Origin: Cladochytrium replicatum
Lineage: Eukaryota; Chytridiomycota; Chytridiomycetes; Cladochytriales; Cladochytriaceae
NCBI GenBank assembly: GCA_025526935.1
Contig: JAHLKD010000076.1
Span: 1 to 64,000 of the forward strand
Reading direction: 5' to 3'
Length of the DNA stretch: 64,000 bases
In this document: positions 10,270 to 22,288 of the stretch, in pieces
How positions within the stretch are numbered: position 1 is the stretch's first letter
Layout of the letters: every line of letters begins with the position of its first letter
Notes under the pieces: generated by a model
What the model was told of the DNA's origin: nothing
Databases searched by the model: none
What the model saw: the letters and a program-made list of their open reading frames with translations, nothing else
Position numbers and translations under genes: made by a program

Positions 10270-11556
10270 TTAGAAAATTTGTAAGCGCAGTATATTAATA
10301 TTCACGCCATGATCATTGGTACCTCACCTCTGGTTTTCCATCGCAACTGTGAGCCGTGTACCCCTGCTGCCCTTCTTTTCACCTCTGCTCCTCTCTCCCT
10401 TAGCTCTCCATTGACCCTCTCACCTGCTTCTCTTCTGAGCAGTCTGCTCACTAGCAGGGGCTACTCCTCTGCTTATCCCTTATCTCTCTCACTTGCCTCT
10501 GCTCTGCCTTCTGACTTTGCAAGTTCCCTGACCTTCCTAAAGTGCTCTGCACTTCTATTGCGCTCCCTTTCTGCTCTCTCTCCCCTGCTACCCTCAACCC
10601 TGATCTGCTTCCAACCCTCAAGCTTCTCTACATTTACACCTAGCTGCTACCTCTGCCCTTGGTGCCACCAACACTGCCACCACTACTGCCCCTGGTGCCA
10701 CCCACACTGCCACCACCATTCTTGACAGTTCAGCCACTTGCTCAGCCCCATCTCCAGCCTCATTACCTGCCGCCAATGATTCCATGAATGAGCTTACTTG
10801 TTCGCACTTCCTCTTGGACGACCTGCCGACCTCGCATAGAAGCTTCAAATTTGTCAAAGAATGTGCCGAATCCTTCACTTCTCTCCGATTTTCTGGTTTT
10901 GCTCGTCGCCCAATCAGGGACCTTCGTGTGTTGCTTCGCAAAGACCTTCCGTATACCGCTTACCATGGCATCCGCTACATCTCATTTCTCAACTCTGATT
11001 CTGTTGAATTTCTTTGTCGTTCTTATGCTGCTGACCTGATCCGCAAACACTTACCTGGTCGAGAAATCACTGATTTGGATGTGTCCCCTCCTTCGCATAC
11101 TAACCGTTCCGACTCTCTGCAACGCTATGACTCTATGCTCCATCAAAGTGCCAAGGTGATTGCTACTACGTCTGAGCCAGCTGTTGCATTGTTCTACCGC
11201 AATCTTGTTGATCCGTCTCTCATCTTTCTACGCTGTTGCATCTCCCTCGATTGTATGCCCCTTCGATGACCTCAGCTTCTGACCTTCGTTTGACCCAGTG
11301 ATTTGCTCTTTGCTGTTTTTTTTCTTCGCATTGTTGAGTGTTCTTTCTTTTCTTTATCCCTCACCTGTATTTGACACCTGAGCAGAGCCTGATGGGTAGT
11401 GAGTTTTAAGATCTCTGATTTCTATTTCGCTTTGCCCTCCGACTTGGGCGCTTCCCTATGTGCTGGTCCATGACCAGCTTGTAAGGCACTTTAGGTGTTG
11501 TTTTTTGTTATGCATTGTATAGGGTTAGTTGTATGTGCAAATTTAATAAATAGTGT
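10270..11556 (+). mobile_element. Decayed ORF1-only LINE derivative
   Basis: Homologous from end to end to the element at 51781-53072. The ORF1 homology begins at 10309 (MIIGTSPLVFHRNCEPCTP), shifts frame around 10610, resumes at 10784 (MNELTCSHFLLDDLPTS... YHGIRYISF) and shifts again near 11215, so no complete protein can be made. The 3' region keeps TGTGCTGGTCCATGACCAGC and GTATGTGCAAATTTAATAAA but has lost a clear poly(A). No endonuclease or reverse transcriptase is present. Third in the stack upstream of tRNA-Ser copy 1. Confidence 0.8.
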
Positions 11557-12300
11557 TGCCAATTTGCCATGTTAAATATTTAGGCAGCTAGCCCAGATAC
11601 TTCTGCCTTGGGTAGCACCAGCCACTCCACTGCCCCATTTTCAGCCTAAGACACTGCCAGTGCCCCCAATGGCTTATCTCCGGACCCTGATTATGTCTTA
11701 ACTGAGGAGCTCATTTCTTCTCTGAATCTTAATGCCAGCCCTGCAGTTAGCTTGTCCGCTCCACCTACAATCCTACTTCTGGCTTCTCCTTCTGTATGTC
11801 CTGGCGATCAACCTGACTTTTCCCCAACCATTGATGCGGTAGCTTGCCGGACTTTGCTTGCCCCTGAGCTGCCCACCTATTCCAATATATCTTCCCTCCA
11901 CTTTGCAGAAACTCATTTATACCTGTTCGCTTATCTGGTTTTACCTGCCGTCCCATCTCTGCTTTTCCTGACTACCTCATTCTGCACTTGCCTTCTGGGG
12001 CTTACCACACCATTCGCTATAGTAGTTTCATTGGCCTATTATGCCCATGCTATGGCTTATTCTTCTGATCTTTTTGTTGTGTTGTGTTTCCGACTTCCTA
12101 TTGAGCCCAAGTTTTTACCTTCGATTCTTGATCTTGCCCTTTGGCTGGGTCAGGTAAGCATGGGCTATCTCTGCATTAGTTACCACCACTTGTGCTCCCA
12201 GTTTACGTGTTTGTACTAACACTTGTATTTTGGATTGTGCCCGAGCAGGTGATATGTATTGACTTTGAACGAGTTAATACATATTATGAAATTCAAAGAT
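11557..12300 (+). mobile_element. Old LINE-related fragment with recognisable LINE tail
   Basis: The last ~90 bp (CACTTGTATTTTGGATTGTG, GGTGATATGTATTGAC, ATACATATTATGAAATTCAAA) align with the 3' end of the active-looking LINE family. The preceding 600 bp are diverged, with an open frame at 11752-12219 that I could not assign. Orientation is the same as the other members, and it is the outermost and probably oldest insertion in array 1. Confidence 0.65.
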
Positions 12301-13220
12301 TAAGAAAAACATAATGAGTTCAACATTTACATCAATTACAAATTTCTTACTGTTTTTCAAACCAATAATTGAAATATTTGAGCAAGTATTCATGCCAACT
12401 GAAGCGAACAATTGTGTTCATGTGCTGTATTTGGCTACCGTGAAACAAAGTGCAATCTTCTTGGCGTCTGTGGGAAGATATACTCGCCTTGTTTCAGGTT
12501 CGAAGAAGTTTGTCCAAAAACGAAAACAATATAAAGTTCGCCACTTGATAATTGTAATCCACTTCGGAACTGTGAGACAGTCAGATGTACAGCGATATGA
12601 CATAGCATTGTGGGTTTAGTCGGAAAGGGAGAACAAGGTACCGAATCGTTTTCACGTTCGTTCTGTGTCAGGTTTTTCGCACAACTAGAAAGTTGGTTGA
12701 AAATGTATTTGATGTATAATGAATGCGAAATAATCGATCAGTCGTCGTATCCGATCGTCTTTGTCCGCGGCCCAGCAGGAACTATTTGGAAACAAGTTAC
12801 AATTAGAAATATTCAAAGCAGCAGGCTTTAGTCCCACTCACTCGGGTAGCTGCGAGGCTCGTCTACGGGGTATTTGTAGCCCATTTCACGACGAATGGGG
12901 TATCCAACCGCAAAGAATGCCGGACCTATTTTGCACAATTCAGACTGGAACTGTGGACAGGAACGAACATGGACAAATACCGCCGATAGCCAAGACGAAG
13001 GATGCGACGATGGTAGGGTGGTGGTACAGGTTGTATTTGAAGTACCGGTAGAAGCTAGAACGTGACGGTCAGCATCCATGCCCGGCAACCCCGGATCTCT
13101 TCTTCACCTGGCGACTCCCATTTTCAATGCTATCCCCGATCAGTGGCTTTGACATTTCGCATTTCTCGCAACTTTCCAGTGGCTTTGACATCTAAAATTC
13201 TTTCTTTCCTACTAGAGAAA
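12301..13220. other. Intergenic, no gene recognised
   Basis: Open frames of 60-100 codons exist on both strands (for example 12314-12619 and 12761-13051). None shows a familiar motif or splice-supported extension. The last 150 bp are the 5' flank of the uL11m gene. Confidence 0.4.
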
Positions 13221-13655
13221 ATGTCGACCCCCCGCTTCCACACTATCAGAATCAGGGTGCCCGCTGGCAAGGCGTCGCCGTCGCCACCAGTCGGTCCGGC
13301 TCTAGGTCAGCGTGGAATCAAGTCGATGGACTTTTGCAAATCATTCAACGACAAATCCGCAATCTACTCGCCCGGAATTCCACTCCAAGTCCGCATTAAG
13401 GTCAACGCTGACAAATCATACAACTACACCATCTCTTCTCCACCAACATCATGGCTCATCCTCCGCGCTGCCGGAATCGAAAAGGGCGCGGCGAAACCTG
13501 GCTCGGAAACCGTCGGGACACTTTCGCTTAAACATGTCTACGAACTCGCAAAGATCAAGCATAATGATCCTACGATGCAGCACATGCCACTCAGGAACGT
13601 TGCTGCGGAAATTGTCGGGCAGGCAAGGAGCATTGGAGTGACAATCGTACATTAG
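13221..13655 (+). CDS. MRPL19: Mitochondrial large-subunit ribosomal protein uL11m
   Basis: Single exon, 144 residues from ATG at 13221. It has the uL11 N-terminal domain (IRIRVPAGKASPSPPVGPAL, the GKA...PPVGPALGQRG rRNA/release-factor loop) and a C-terminal RNA-binding domain (AGIEKGAAKPGSETVG, KIKHNDPTMQ, IVGQARSIGVTI). A bacterial-type uL11 of this length in a nucleus is normally the mitochondrial protein (MRPL19 in yeast, MRPL11 in human). The frame is open upstream to 13062 but without another ATG. There is no obvious cleavable presequence, as in many mitochondrial L11 proteins. Confidence 0.93.
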   Translation: MSTPRFHTIRIRVPAGKASPSPPVGPALGQRGIKSMDFCKSFNDKSAIYSPGIPLQVRIKVNADKSYNYTISSPPTSWLILRAAGIEKGAAKPGSETVGTLSLKHVYELAKIKHNDPTMQHMPLRNVAAEIVGQARSIGVTIVH

Positions 13656-14756
13656 CGGATCACACACGACGATTCGTTCCGGTTCACCACAAATAGCGTT
13701 GCTGGAACTGTCGTTGCATTTCTTATTTATATGCTCGAATACGTTTGCTGTGATTCCACTCAGTTGAGCTGAAACAACGATGTCTTCTCGTTCCATGCAA
13801 TGCCGTTGTTCATCCGGCCCCTTATGAAAAAAAAAACGTTTTTGAAACGCAACTCGGTGATGCAGCTGCTACTTGAAAAACAGATCAATCTGCCGTACGA
13901 TCACGACCTTATAAATATCTTCTCGACAAGAAGAGTGAACAACAATGCCTTTCACAGAAGTTCGTTCCCACTGGTCACTCCGCTTGTTCTTTTATCTCTC
14001 CAGCACTAAAGTCCCCACTGCATCCTCGGTGCGGTCATACAGGGCGCTCTCACAAAAGTCTCTACCCCCGTTCTAAAAAAACAAGTTCCTTCCCATGTGG
14101 GATGCACACCTGTTTCTCGCCAGCTCGGCCATAAACATTCGTACGATCAACTATGCACCACCTCAGTCAACTCATCAACCGCATTTTTTTCTTCGTTGAC
14201 ATAACGTACTTGAGTACAATCACGATTGCACACTCCATTTGCTGGGTGGCCTCCCACGCGTAACATCACCTTCGCTGCATTCCACTGCTCCAAAACGGAA
14301 GCCTAGTCTGCACCAATCCGTCAGTCTCAACGAGGCCGTCGATGCGCTTCGATAACATCCTGTACGTCCAATCGGAAAGGATCTTGTAAACTGGGCTGTG
14401 GGAAGCGTTGGGTCGTTAGGGCGGTTGAGAATCACGACACGGATTGTGCGCTGAGCGTGCCGGTACACTTGCCAGAGTGGATGGCACGAGCTGTACTGGA
14501 TACGATTGGCGGGGTGCTTGTGCTTACGAACTTTCCTTTTCCAATGTCAAAAGTTGTAAGAAGGCGAGAGAACGTTCGAAGCTTTATCTTTTTCGACGAG
14601 AGCTTCAGAATGGCGAATGAAAGGCGAATGTGGGAATTCAAAGATATATTTTATGAGGAAGCCCAACCGGGGTCCGTAGAAAAGTAGATACATAAGCGGG
14701 GTGGGTTTCCGCAGAAAAGCAGATACATCAACCCAAAGAAATCTGCCGCATTCTAC
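13656..14756. other. Intergenic, no gene recognised
   Basis: Short open frames on both strands. The most protein-like is 14457-14687 plus (VPVHLPEWMARAVLDTIGGV...), which could be an eroded exon, but I could not extend it with splice sites or name a family. 14230-14470 minus is a shadow of the same stretch. Confidence 0.4.
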
Positions 14757-17700
14757 TTACAAATCCATCGGTACAACCCCGTTTGCATCTGCGCTCCTGA
14801 TAGGCCACATGCACTCGTTCGCTTCGTCCGCACCTCCTCCCGAGGTGCTCCCTTGCACCATACTGAACGCTCCCGCAATGCTAACTCCAGCACCAGCTAC
14901 ACCGCCCTGACCTCCCTGTTGCGCTTCCACCTCCCCAACCACGTTCCCATACGCCTCCACGACCGCACTCCAATCAACCCCATCCGCGCCTGCAGCACCA
15001 CCAACGCCTCTCACTTTCTTCACCAGCTCCTCAAACTTTGGCGCCGACACCACGAAACCAGAGCCTTCCGCGTTCAACCGCATGAGCACAACGATTGTTC
15101 GCACAACGCTCCGAACCAACTCGGCTCGCTTCTCGACTTCCTGCTTCACGGCGTTGCCTTTGAGTTTGACTGCGAGAGTGGCGACGAGAGGGTCAACGAC
15201 GTCGTCGAGCTTGTGTGCGACGGTGTTGGGTACGAGATAGGACACACGCTGAAGCATAAGGTGGGCGAGCTGCTGGATCTCCTGTGCGGGGTCCGCGAGA
15301 CCGTCGATGACACGTTGGAGGAAACCGTTGATCTCGATCCGTGAAAGGCACGTATCAAGAAGGGTGTACATGCACTCATATGCAGACTACAAAGATGTAT
15401 GTAAGATGCATTTTCTTGATTTAGCATCCATCTAACCTTGCGTGCTTCGAGACCATCGTCCACTCGGTGTTTGAAAGGACCCATCTCCACAAACCGAATC
15501 AAAGCTTGCTGTAATATAAATACGTCAGTTTATCCTTTCTCGATTGCATTTTTAACGTACGTTAACAACAGTCTCGGCATAAAGAAGGGGCAGAAGCTCA
15601 TCAAGCTTGTTCCGGATCAAGTTCGGCTTGTTGTGCGCTGCGGAATTGAGGGTCGCAAGCGACACCTTCCTAACATTCTAAACCCATTTCCTAAGCATGC
15701 AAATCAAAAATGACATAACATTTCTGGGACTCACCAAGTCCGAATCCGTCACCAAGGCCAAAAAGTCTCCGATGAGCGGCTCCAAAAGCTCATCGTAGCT
15801 CTTCGTCTCTCCATTTCCACTTCCAGCTGCAGCAGCCGCAGCCGCCGCTCCAGCAGCGCTATCCACAAATGTATACCGCACCGCTGCAACAACCGTAGCC
15901 CTCACAACCGCGTCCGAATCTTTGACCTTGGAAACCAACCCGGGCACAAACTTCCACGGGTCCAAGATCGCAAGCTTTCCAACACACTCCGCAATCACGT
16001 TCCTCGTACCCTCTTCCTCACCCGTAACTGTCTCCGCAACATTCACAAAGAGCAGGGTCCATAGCTCATCGCTGAAGAACTCGAGACCTCCGCGAGGGGA
16101 TGGCGACACAGGCGATCCCGTAGACTTTGCAAGGGCGGCTGCTTGGGTGATCTGCCGCGTAATGATTTCCTTGAGGGAGGTGAAGAGTAGGTAGCGAACT
16201 GGTTTGGTGCCGCTTCGGAGGTGCTGGATAATTCCGGGCATGTAGTGCGGGATGTTGCCCAGGGCGAGGTTGCCCAGGGTAAATGCAGCAGCGTGCTTGA
16301 GCTCCTCGGAGGGTGACTGGAAGAGTTCCAAAACGGTTTCGTCCAGTTTCGGGTGCGATACAGACAGATCACTGAAAAACGAGAAATTGGTTTCTTTTTT
16401 GCGTGCAAAGTTCTACATCACCACTCACATGCGACGTCCAATCTCACCGATTGTCAATAGGGCAAGATACTTTGAGCTCTCCACAGTGTTAGGATCGACA
16501 ACCTGCTCGAGGAACCTCGAGACCGTAAATGTAGCATCGCCTTCAGAGTGCAGCGCCAACACTGCAATCGACTGTGCAATCGTCCCAAATGCCTGGCAAA
16601 AAAAAATAGTAAGACAGAACTCACTGCTGTCTCTCTAATGTCCAACCTGCTTCGAAACACCGGAACTGAGGCCAGATGTCTTTCCCCGCGAACTAGGAGG
16701 AGTTCCCACGGCGCTCGCACGCTCAACGAGCATGCCAACCGTTTCTTTGTATACAACCTGTCCTCCCGCAGACACCAAAGCTCTCCAGAACGCAACAAGC
16801 GCTTCAAGTCCCGGCCCGCTTCCCACCAAATGGGGGGTCTCGACAATCAACCTAGCGAGCTGCGGCACCACATCTCCGCGGACATTATCGATGACCTCAG
16901 GCGCGCCGTTCGAGGCCGCAATGACTCCGATTACAAGCTGCATCGCAAGCGGGAAAATGTGGAGATCTGAGTCCAAAATGAGCGGCTTCACGTCTCCAAG
17001 CACCTCGACATACGAGCTCGCATGCAGCCGAGAGCCAAAGTACTTTACAAGAGTCTCGAGACACTGCAACGCAGCGACTCGGAGCTGACGCTGCGCTTTG
17101 CGGAGGTAGCTCGACAAATCGCTCACGACCGCAACGAGCACGCTCTCGTCAAACTCAATGTTTTTCCCCGCACCGTTCTCGTCGTCAAATAGCGCTGATT
17201 GCCCAATGTGCCGGATTACTTTGACCGTTGTGAGGCGGGTGAGTTCGTTGCGCATGCGCTCGACCAGAAGGGGATACACGACACCCGAGATCTTGGCACC
17301 GTCGACGAGGTCGCCGCACTGCGCGACAACTTTGCCTAGCGCGACGATCGAGCGTTCTTTGACTTCGAGGTCAACATCGGAGGCTTTGAGCCTGTCGATA
17401 GTCACGTCGAAAATCCTGTTGATGAATCGCTGGAACTCGGTCGAAACGCCCACAATGTGCAATTTTGCGCCCGGTGCGGGATTTTCGATGGGGCGGATTA
17501 CGCGCACGAGTTGGACGATCACGACGAGTGCGCCAGATACAATCTTGTAGTACTTGTCCGAAGTACACGCAACAACCGGCGGGACTATCCTGTCCATGTG
17601 CTTATGGAAGCATTCTGGTACGTGGGTCATGAAGAGCACTCGGAGGAATGTGAGAACTTCGATTTTCAGAGGAGGGTTCGTTGGAGCCGCTTTTGAGCCA

Positions 17701-19814
17701 CTTGGGGAAAGTGACGACTCGATCGGAGCAATCAAGAGGCCGATCTGGTTGCCCAGGCATCCGGGCATGACGACGATTAGCTCACGAAGGAGAGTGAATC
17801 CAGCTTGACGCGTCGGGATCGACTTGCTGTTGAGCTGTTTGCTAAGGTTGCGGCTCAGTTTAGGCACCAAAGCACGGAGCTGTTCGAGGGGGCTGAAGAA
17901 AAGATCGACAATTAGATCAACGTCCAAGAAACCTTCAGATTTCGCCTTACTTGAAGACACCAGGAAGGATCACTGGTTCTTTTGTAGTCTCAATCTTCAA
18001 TCCCTGGTTTGCCTTAGTTGTCACTCCAGCGACGATCCCAGTCTGTCGCACAAGCACCAAGAATGTCGATATGATCTCAACGCGCACTCCTTCGACACGC
18101 TCTTTGAACCTCTGGATCAACAGAGGTGCGACATCGGAGTACAAGTACTCTTGAACCTCTGAAGCTGTAATGATCGCTGTGATCAGCTTTGTCGATGCTC
18201 TCCTGACCTTCCACGACATGTCTTCGTCATCAGAGTAGTCTGCGTCATCTTCTCTGGAAAATAAAACGGGTCAGAAGACATTGACCGGGTGCAATGTTTT
18301 CATTATTACTCCTCTTCGTCCTCTTCCATTGCAGACCCTTCGCCATCGACATCCATTGCCTCGTCGTCATCCGCTTCCTCATCGTCCTGGTAGTTCGGGT
18401 CGTGCTTGACAAGCTCGGTTGCCACAGCTACGATTGCGGCCATGTGCGGGCCAACTTCAGTTGGGCATCGAAGGGTGAAAGTTTCGAGTGCCTGCAGACA
18501 GTATTCTCGGAGTTCGTCGTCGTCGAACTTGGTGTACTCCATTGTCAAAGTCAACAGTTCATTCATGAACGACGACAGCCGTTGTGCGCTGAAGCGGCTG
18601 CAATACATGTATGTGAGTGACTTGAGCAACCCTGTACTGCTCCCTCGACCTCCCTAACCAATAGCACATCTCACAATTTTCCATCGAATTTTTATCTTCG
18701 TCCTCTGCCAACAACTCCTCCCATAACTTCCACTCTGGTGTTCATCTCCTTACCTGATGGTTGAGATGCATCCGATGAGGGTTCTCAGCTTGTCAAAATC
18801 TCTCGCCTTCTCTTTCGCTTTCAGCTCCAAATACAATTGCGAGACAAGCTCATTGAACAGTTCGTCGCTGAGATGGATGACCAGCGAGCCAATGGCAGCG
18901 GTTGCACGCTTACGAACTGCGAGTCTGGTGTGGTTGAGGAGCGGAAGGAGTGCAGATTGGAGCGAAGACTGGAGTTGCGGGGAGGTTGAGAGGACTGGTC
19001 CGAAACGGGTGAGAACCTCGCACAGGATATCGAGAGTGGCGAGTGTGACTTCGTGCGAGTCCTAACAGAAACAACAATGAGAAACAAAAGATACCACAAA
19101 AACAACAACACCCGTCATGAATGATCGCACGACCTGTGAACATGAATGATCGTTTGATCCATTCACAGGTGATTGAATCTCTCTTTCTCTCTTTCCTATG
19201 CATTCTTCATTCTTCCGCTTGACCACCCCAAACTGCCTCCTTTATTTGCCCATTTTTTTATCATGTCTCCTCACCGGCTTGAGCTGGATGACGAGACGAG
19301 GAATCAAGAGTTTGATTGATGGTGCTGCACTTTGCGGCAACTCAGCAATGACCGCCTTGAGACCGACACCGGCAATGTCGCGCAGTTCTTCCTGTTTCTG
19401 AGCGAGCAGCAGGCACAATTTCTGCAAGATCTCTTCGAGCTGCGCGTCACGGACCCTCCTCGCCAGCGATGCGAGACTTATTAAATGCTCCATAATTAGA
19501 AATAAATTGAAAACGAAAACAGACTCTCCAAACGCTCACCATTTTGAAGCGATGTTCTGAACTTCGGCATTTTTATCTTCGAGCAGCTTTAGGACAGCGG
19601 CGACAATCTTTCGTTCGGTCGGCTCGTCGATTGAGACCGAGTCTTTTTGAAGTTCGGCCATCAGATCGTTTGCAGCCATGTACCTGAAGTCAGCATCACT
19701 GTTGGTCATCTGAATGAGACAGCAAGTAACGGTTAGTATTACAGACACAAGTAGTGATAGCACCAGTAGCAGTACCTTCTCCAACATGGTTGAGATCACG
19801 TAAGGATTGGACAT
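14757..19814 (-). CDS. CAND1: CAND1, cullin-associated NEDD8-dissociated protein (HEAT-repeat)
   Basis: Twelve exons: 19814-19776, 19709-19540, 19476-19275, 19061-18754, 18597-18310, 18253-17951, 17892-16647, 16592-16429, 16371-15735, 15677-15561, 15508-15437, 15386-14757. All have GT-AG borders and consistent phases, giving about 1391 residues (human CAND1 is 1230). Diagnostic stretches in order: [74 protein letters not shown], an acidic run before [104 protein letters not shown]1 wraps around unneddylated cullin-RBX1 and exchanges F-box modules, so it acts in the nucleus and cytosol on SCF ligases. No lesion seen. Confidence 0.94.
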
Positions 19815-20136
19815 TTTTAGTTTTTTTGGGGAAATCGACCAACACACAAGTCGAAGATTTCAAAGTTGCGGAGGTTGGGAAGTGGCTTGAGCACAGCGTG
19901 GGAGTGGAAGTTGGGAATCGATACTGGTTTGTATGGTAGGTGTATTGTGTTGGTTTGTATTGGTTTGTACTATAATTTATTGCTGTTGCAATACACTGTG
20001 TGTTGCATGCGTTGTTTGTTTTCACCACAATACATAAACCTGATATCTTGTGCACACTGCATTTATAAACTCTGCCCACCAGCGCTTCAAAGTGTGATAT
20101 GTACTATGATATGTGTTGCCAATCGTCCAACGTAAC
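19815..20136. other. Short intergenic region upstream of CAND1
   Basis: AT-rich, includes a TTGTATTGGTTTGTA imperfect repeat around 19950. It should contain the CAND1 promoter; no specific site can be called. Confidence 0.4.
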
Positions 20137-20517
20137 CACGAGTGCATCCGAATCATTCTGGGAAGCAGTCAAGGGGCCGCCGATCACTACCCGCCCTCGG
20201 CAACGATGTCGATGTTTCCGACAACAAGATCATCGAGCTCTTCAACAACGCCGTCCTCAACACCCCATCCGCTTTCAACTCTGGAACCAAGGGACGGAGG
20301 ACGAACAAAGTCACAGAACTGGTCGTGATCGTACGACGAGGCCGGCTGTCTGAGCAGATGCCTTCGCACGGACCGAGGGCCGCATTGCTGGCTTCAAAGG
20401 AGCGTAGGCAACCATGAGAACGACTATAATTCACCTTCCCCGCCTTCGAGCTTTGGACCCATGGACCGAAAGGAGTCGAAGCCCTTGGACGGCCGTGTGA
20501 TTGTCCACGGAAAGTGA
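20137..20517 (+). pseudogene. Truncated copy of the neighbouring nitroreductase-like gene
   Basis: Homologous to the intact gene at 22289-23023. The N-terminal part is clear (SESFWEAVK, then VDVSDNKIIELFNNAVLNTP, SAFNS), followed by an insertion and several frame changes. The middle exons are missing, and the C-terminal stretch reappears at about 20455-20517, ending VIVHGK-stop like the parent. It has kept the start and end but lost the centre, so it cannot encode a functional flavoprotein. It lies 1.8 kb upstream of the parent in the same orientation, with one divergent gene between, which fits a local duplication. Confidence 0.82.
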
Positions 20518-20604
20518 TATCGAGGATTCTAATACGGTCAGAAATGATACCTGCAATGATATGAATTAAACGTGGTCTGTGCGCAACAATACGAATCCTT
20601 CCAG

Positions 20605-21969
20605 CTACGCGACAACACGAATCCTTCCGGCCAATCTTTCACTCAATTGAGCGAGTACTTTTTCGCCAGCAGAGTCCACTTCGCAGCCCATCAGTACCAA
20701 TGTCCTCAAACCATGCAGCAAAATCACCAGATCGCTCAGCGTTGACCAAGACATCCTCCAACACGATATTCCCAGCACACGCAATCGTGAACACGCTGAC
20801 GCAGATCCTGCAACGTGCGGCGCGAAAACTGTCTCGAAATGCTCGCCATCAACCTGGCTCACATGCACTTCTGTCACCAGCGACCCTTCCCGAGCTACAA
20901 ACTCCCCCAACGCATCCACATCGTCGTAGTCCAGAAAGCATTCTTGGATCTTCACCGCTCGGATCGGGCAAGTTGTCAATGCGTTGAGCAGCGTCTTGAA
21001 TCCCCCCCCACAGCTGAAAAGCGTGAGCTCCGCAAGTCCATCGAATCCTGCATCGACGACCCAGTCAACAGCGATCGAGTCTCTCACACACAGCGTCCTC
21101 ACACCTTCGACCGCCTTTCTCGGAGCCCTGGGCAGCCGAGCTCCCTCTCGAAGATACCAACCCGCCAAAGCGATTTCCCGCACCGGCGTGTCTCTCTCCG
21201 CCAAAGCGTCCATAGTCCACTCCCACCCTCGTGCAATGACGCCTTCATCACTCGCATAAGCACAACCGATCTCGACTTTCTTCAGCTCTGAGCCCCTTCT
21301 CAAAATATCACCGATGACCCTCACCTCGTCCGTGTCCTCCTGCCCTCTAATCTCCCAAGCAAACTCCTCGAGCTCGTGTACCCTCGCAACCAGTCCCCGT
21401 CCAATCGCCTCCCACGCCTCCTCATCAAACTCTACGAGATTGTTGATGTCCATCTTCACCACTCGCACCCGCGTCCGCTCCAAACACTCCCTCAGCGCGT
21501 CCGCGACGTCCCACACCCCGCCGAACGAGAACTGCACCGAGATCTCCAGCGATCCGAGCTTGTTGTTATCCGACGCGCTTCGAAGGATCCTGCACACGGG
21601 TCCAGGATCGAACCTCTCCGCCGCGAAAAGGACGAGTCTGTCGCACGAGCGTGCGAGCCAGGACACTGTGGATTCGAGGGACGGCGTGATGGTGTGTGTG
21701 TGCTGGTGGACGAGCTCGAGGGTGCCGAAGGACGTCAGCGGGTCTGGGAATGCGGAGGCGAAATCCGCGATTTTGGACGGAACGGAGGTGTCGAAGGTGG
21801 CGCGAAGGGTCGAGAAGTGGAGGGCGAGGAATGAGCGGCGGAGGGAGCGGTTGGTCTGCGAGAGAGAGCGGAAGGGCGGCGGAGACGAGGGAGGGGAGTA
21901 GGGATCGAGAGCTGAGAGGAGGGACGAGATGGGACCAGTGAGAAGTTCAGGGGGAAGCTGGTCGAGCAT
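20605..21969 (-). CDS. F-box/LRR-like protein
   Basis: Single exon, 454 residues from the ATG at 21969 (MLDQLPPELLTGPISSLLSA). The frame is open further upstream, but that part contains no convincing extra sequence. The N-terminus resembles an F-box start (LPPELL...) followed by a Pro/Ser-rich loop and SLSQTNRSLRRSFLALHF. The rest consists of leucine-rich, strand-turn-helix-like blocks (LGSLEISVQF, VREIALAGWYL, VRTLCVRDSI, LAELTLFSCGG, LRVLGISCWRM, LRTLVLMGCEVD). Such proteins usually choose substrates for SCF ligases, which fits nearby CAND1 only by coincidence of theme. GC-rich codons like its neighbours. Confidence 0.6.
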   Translation of the reverse strand: MLDQLPPELLTGPISSLLSALDPYSPPSSPPPFRSLSQTNRSLRRSFLALHFSTLRATFDTSVPSKIADFASAFPDPLTSFGTLELVHQHTHTITPSLESTVSWLARSCDRLVLFAAERFDPGPVCRILRSASDNNKLGSLEISVQFSFGGVWDVADALRECLERTRVRVVKMDINNLVEFDEEAWEAIGRGLVARVHELEEFAWEIRGQEDTDEVRVIGDILRRGSELKKVEIGCAYASDEGVIARGWEWTMDALAERDTPVREIALAGWYLREGARLPRAPRKAVEGVRTLCVRDSIAVDWVVDAGFDGLAELTLFSCGGGFKTLLNALTTCPIRAVKIQECFLDYDDVDALGEFVAREGSLVTEVHVSQVDGEHFETVFAPHVAGSASACSRLRVLGISCWRMSWSTLSDLVILLHGLRTLVLMGCEVDSAGEKVLAQLSERLAGRIRVVA

Positions 21970-22288
21970 GGCGAAAGAACTGGAAATAATCCTCCAAACC
22001 AAAACGCAAATTGCAATCGGTCGAGAATTGATCGCCGGCCGTGAATGAAGCTGAGCAACAAATTTAGGAAGGCGCACAATAAAAAAGAAAGTGGAATTCG
22101 CATCAGGAAAAGAGACAAAACTGACCTTTTTCCTTAATCAAGTCCGCATGGACATTCTGCCCCTTTCTATTGTTGCAACGGGAAAATTTGAAGATTCCAC
22201 AATCGATATCGGTATGTTTGAAATCACCTCACCAAATCAGACTCATAAATCCGCCCGATCCCCGAATTCCCCTCTCCAACACAGAATA

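Noticed and set aside
13062-13220. N-terminal extension of uL11m
   Set aside because: The frame is open but has no upstream ATG, and the sequence is not presequence-like beyond chance; the ATG at 13221 matches the family start.
14853-15344. 163-codon plus-strand frame over the 3' end of CAND1
   Set aside because: Antisense shadow of CAND1 exon 12, which aligns with the family end to end.
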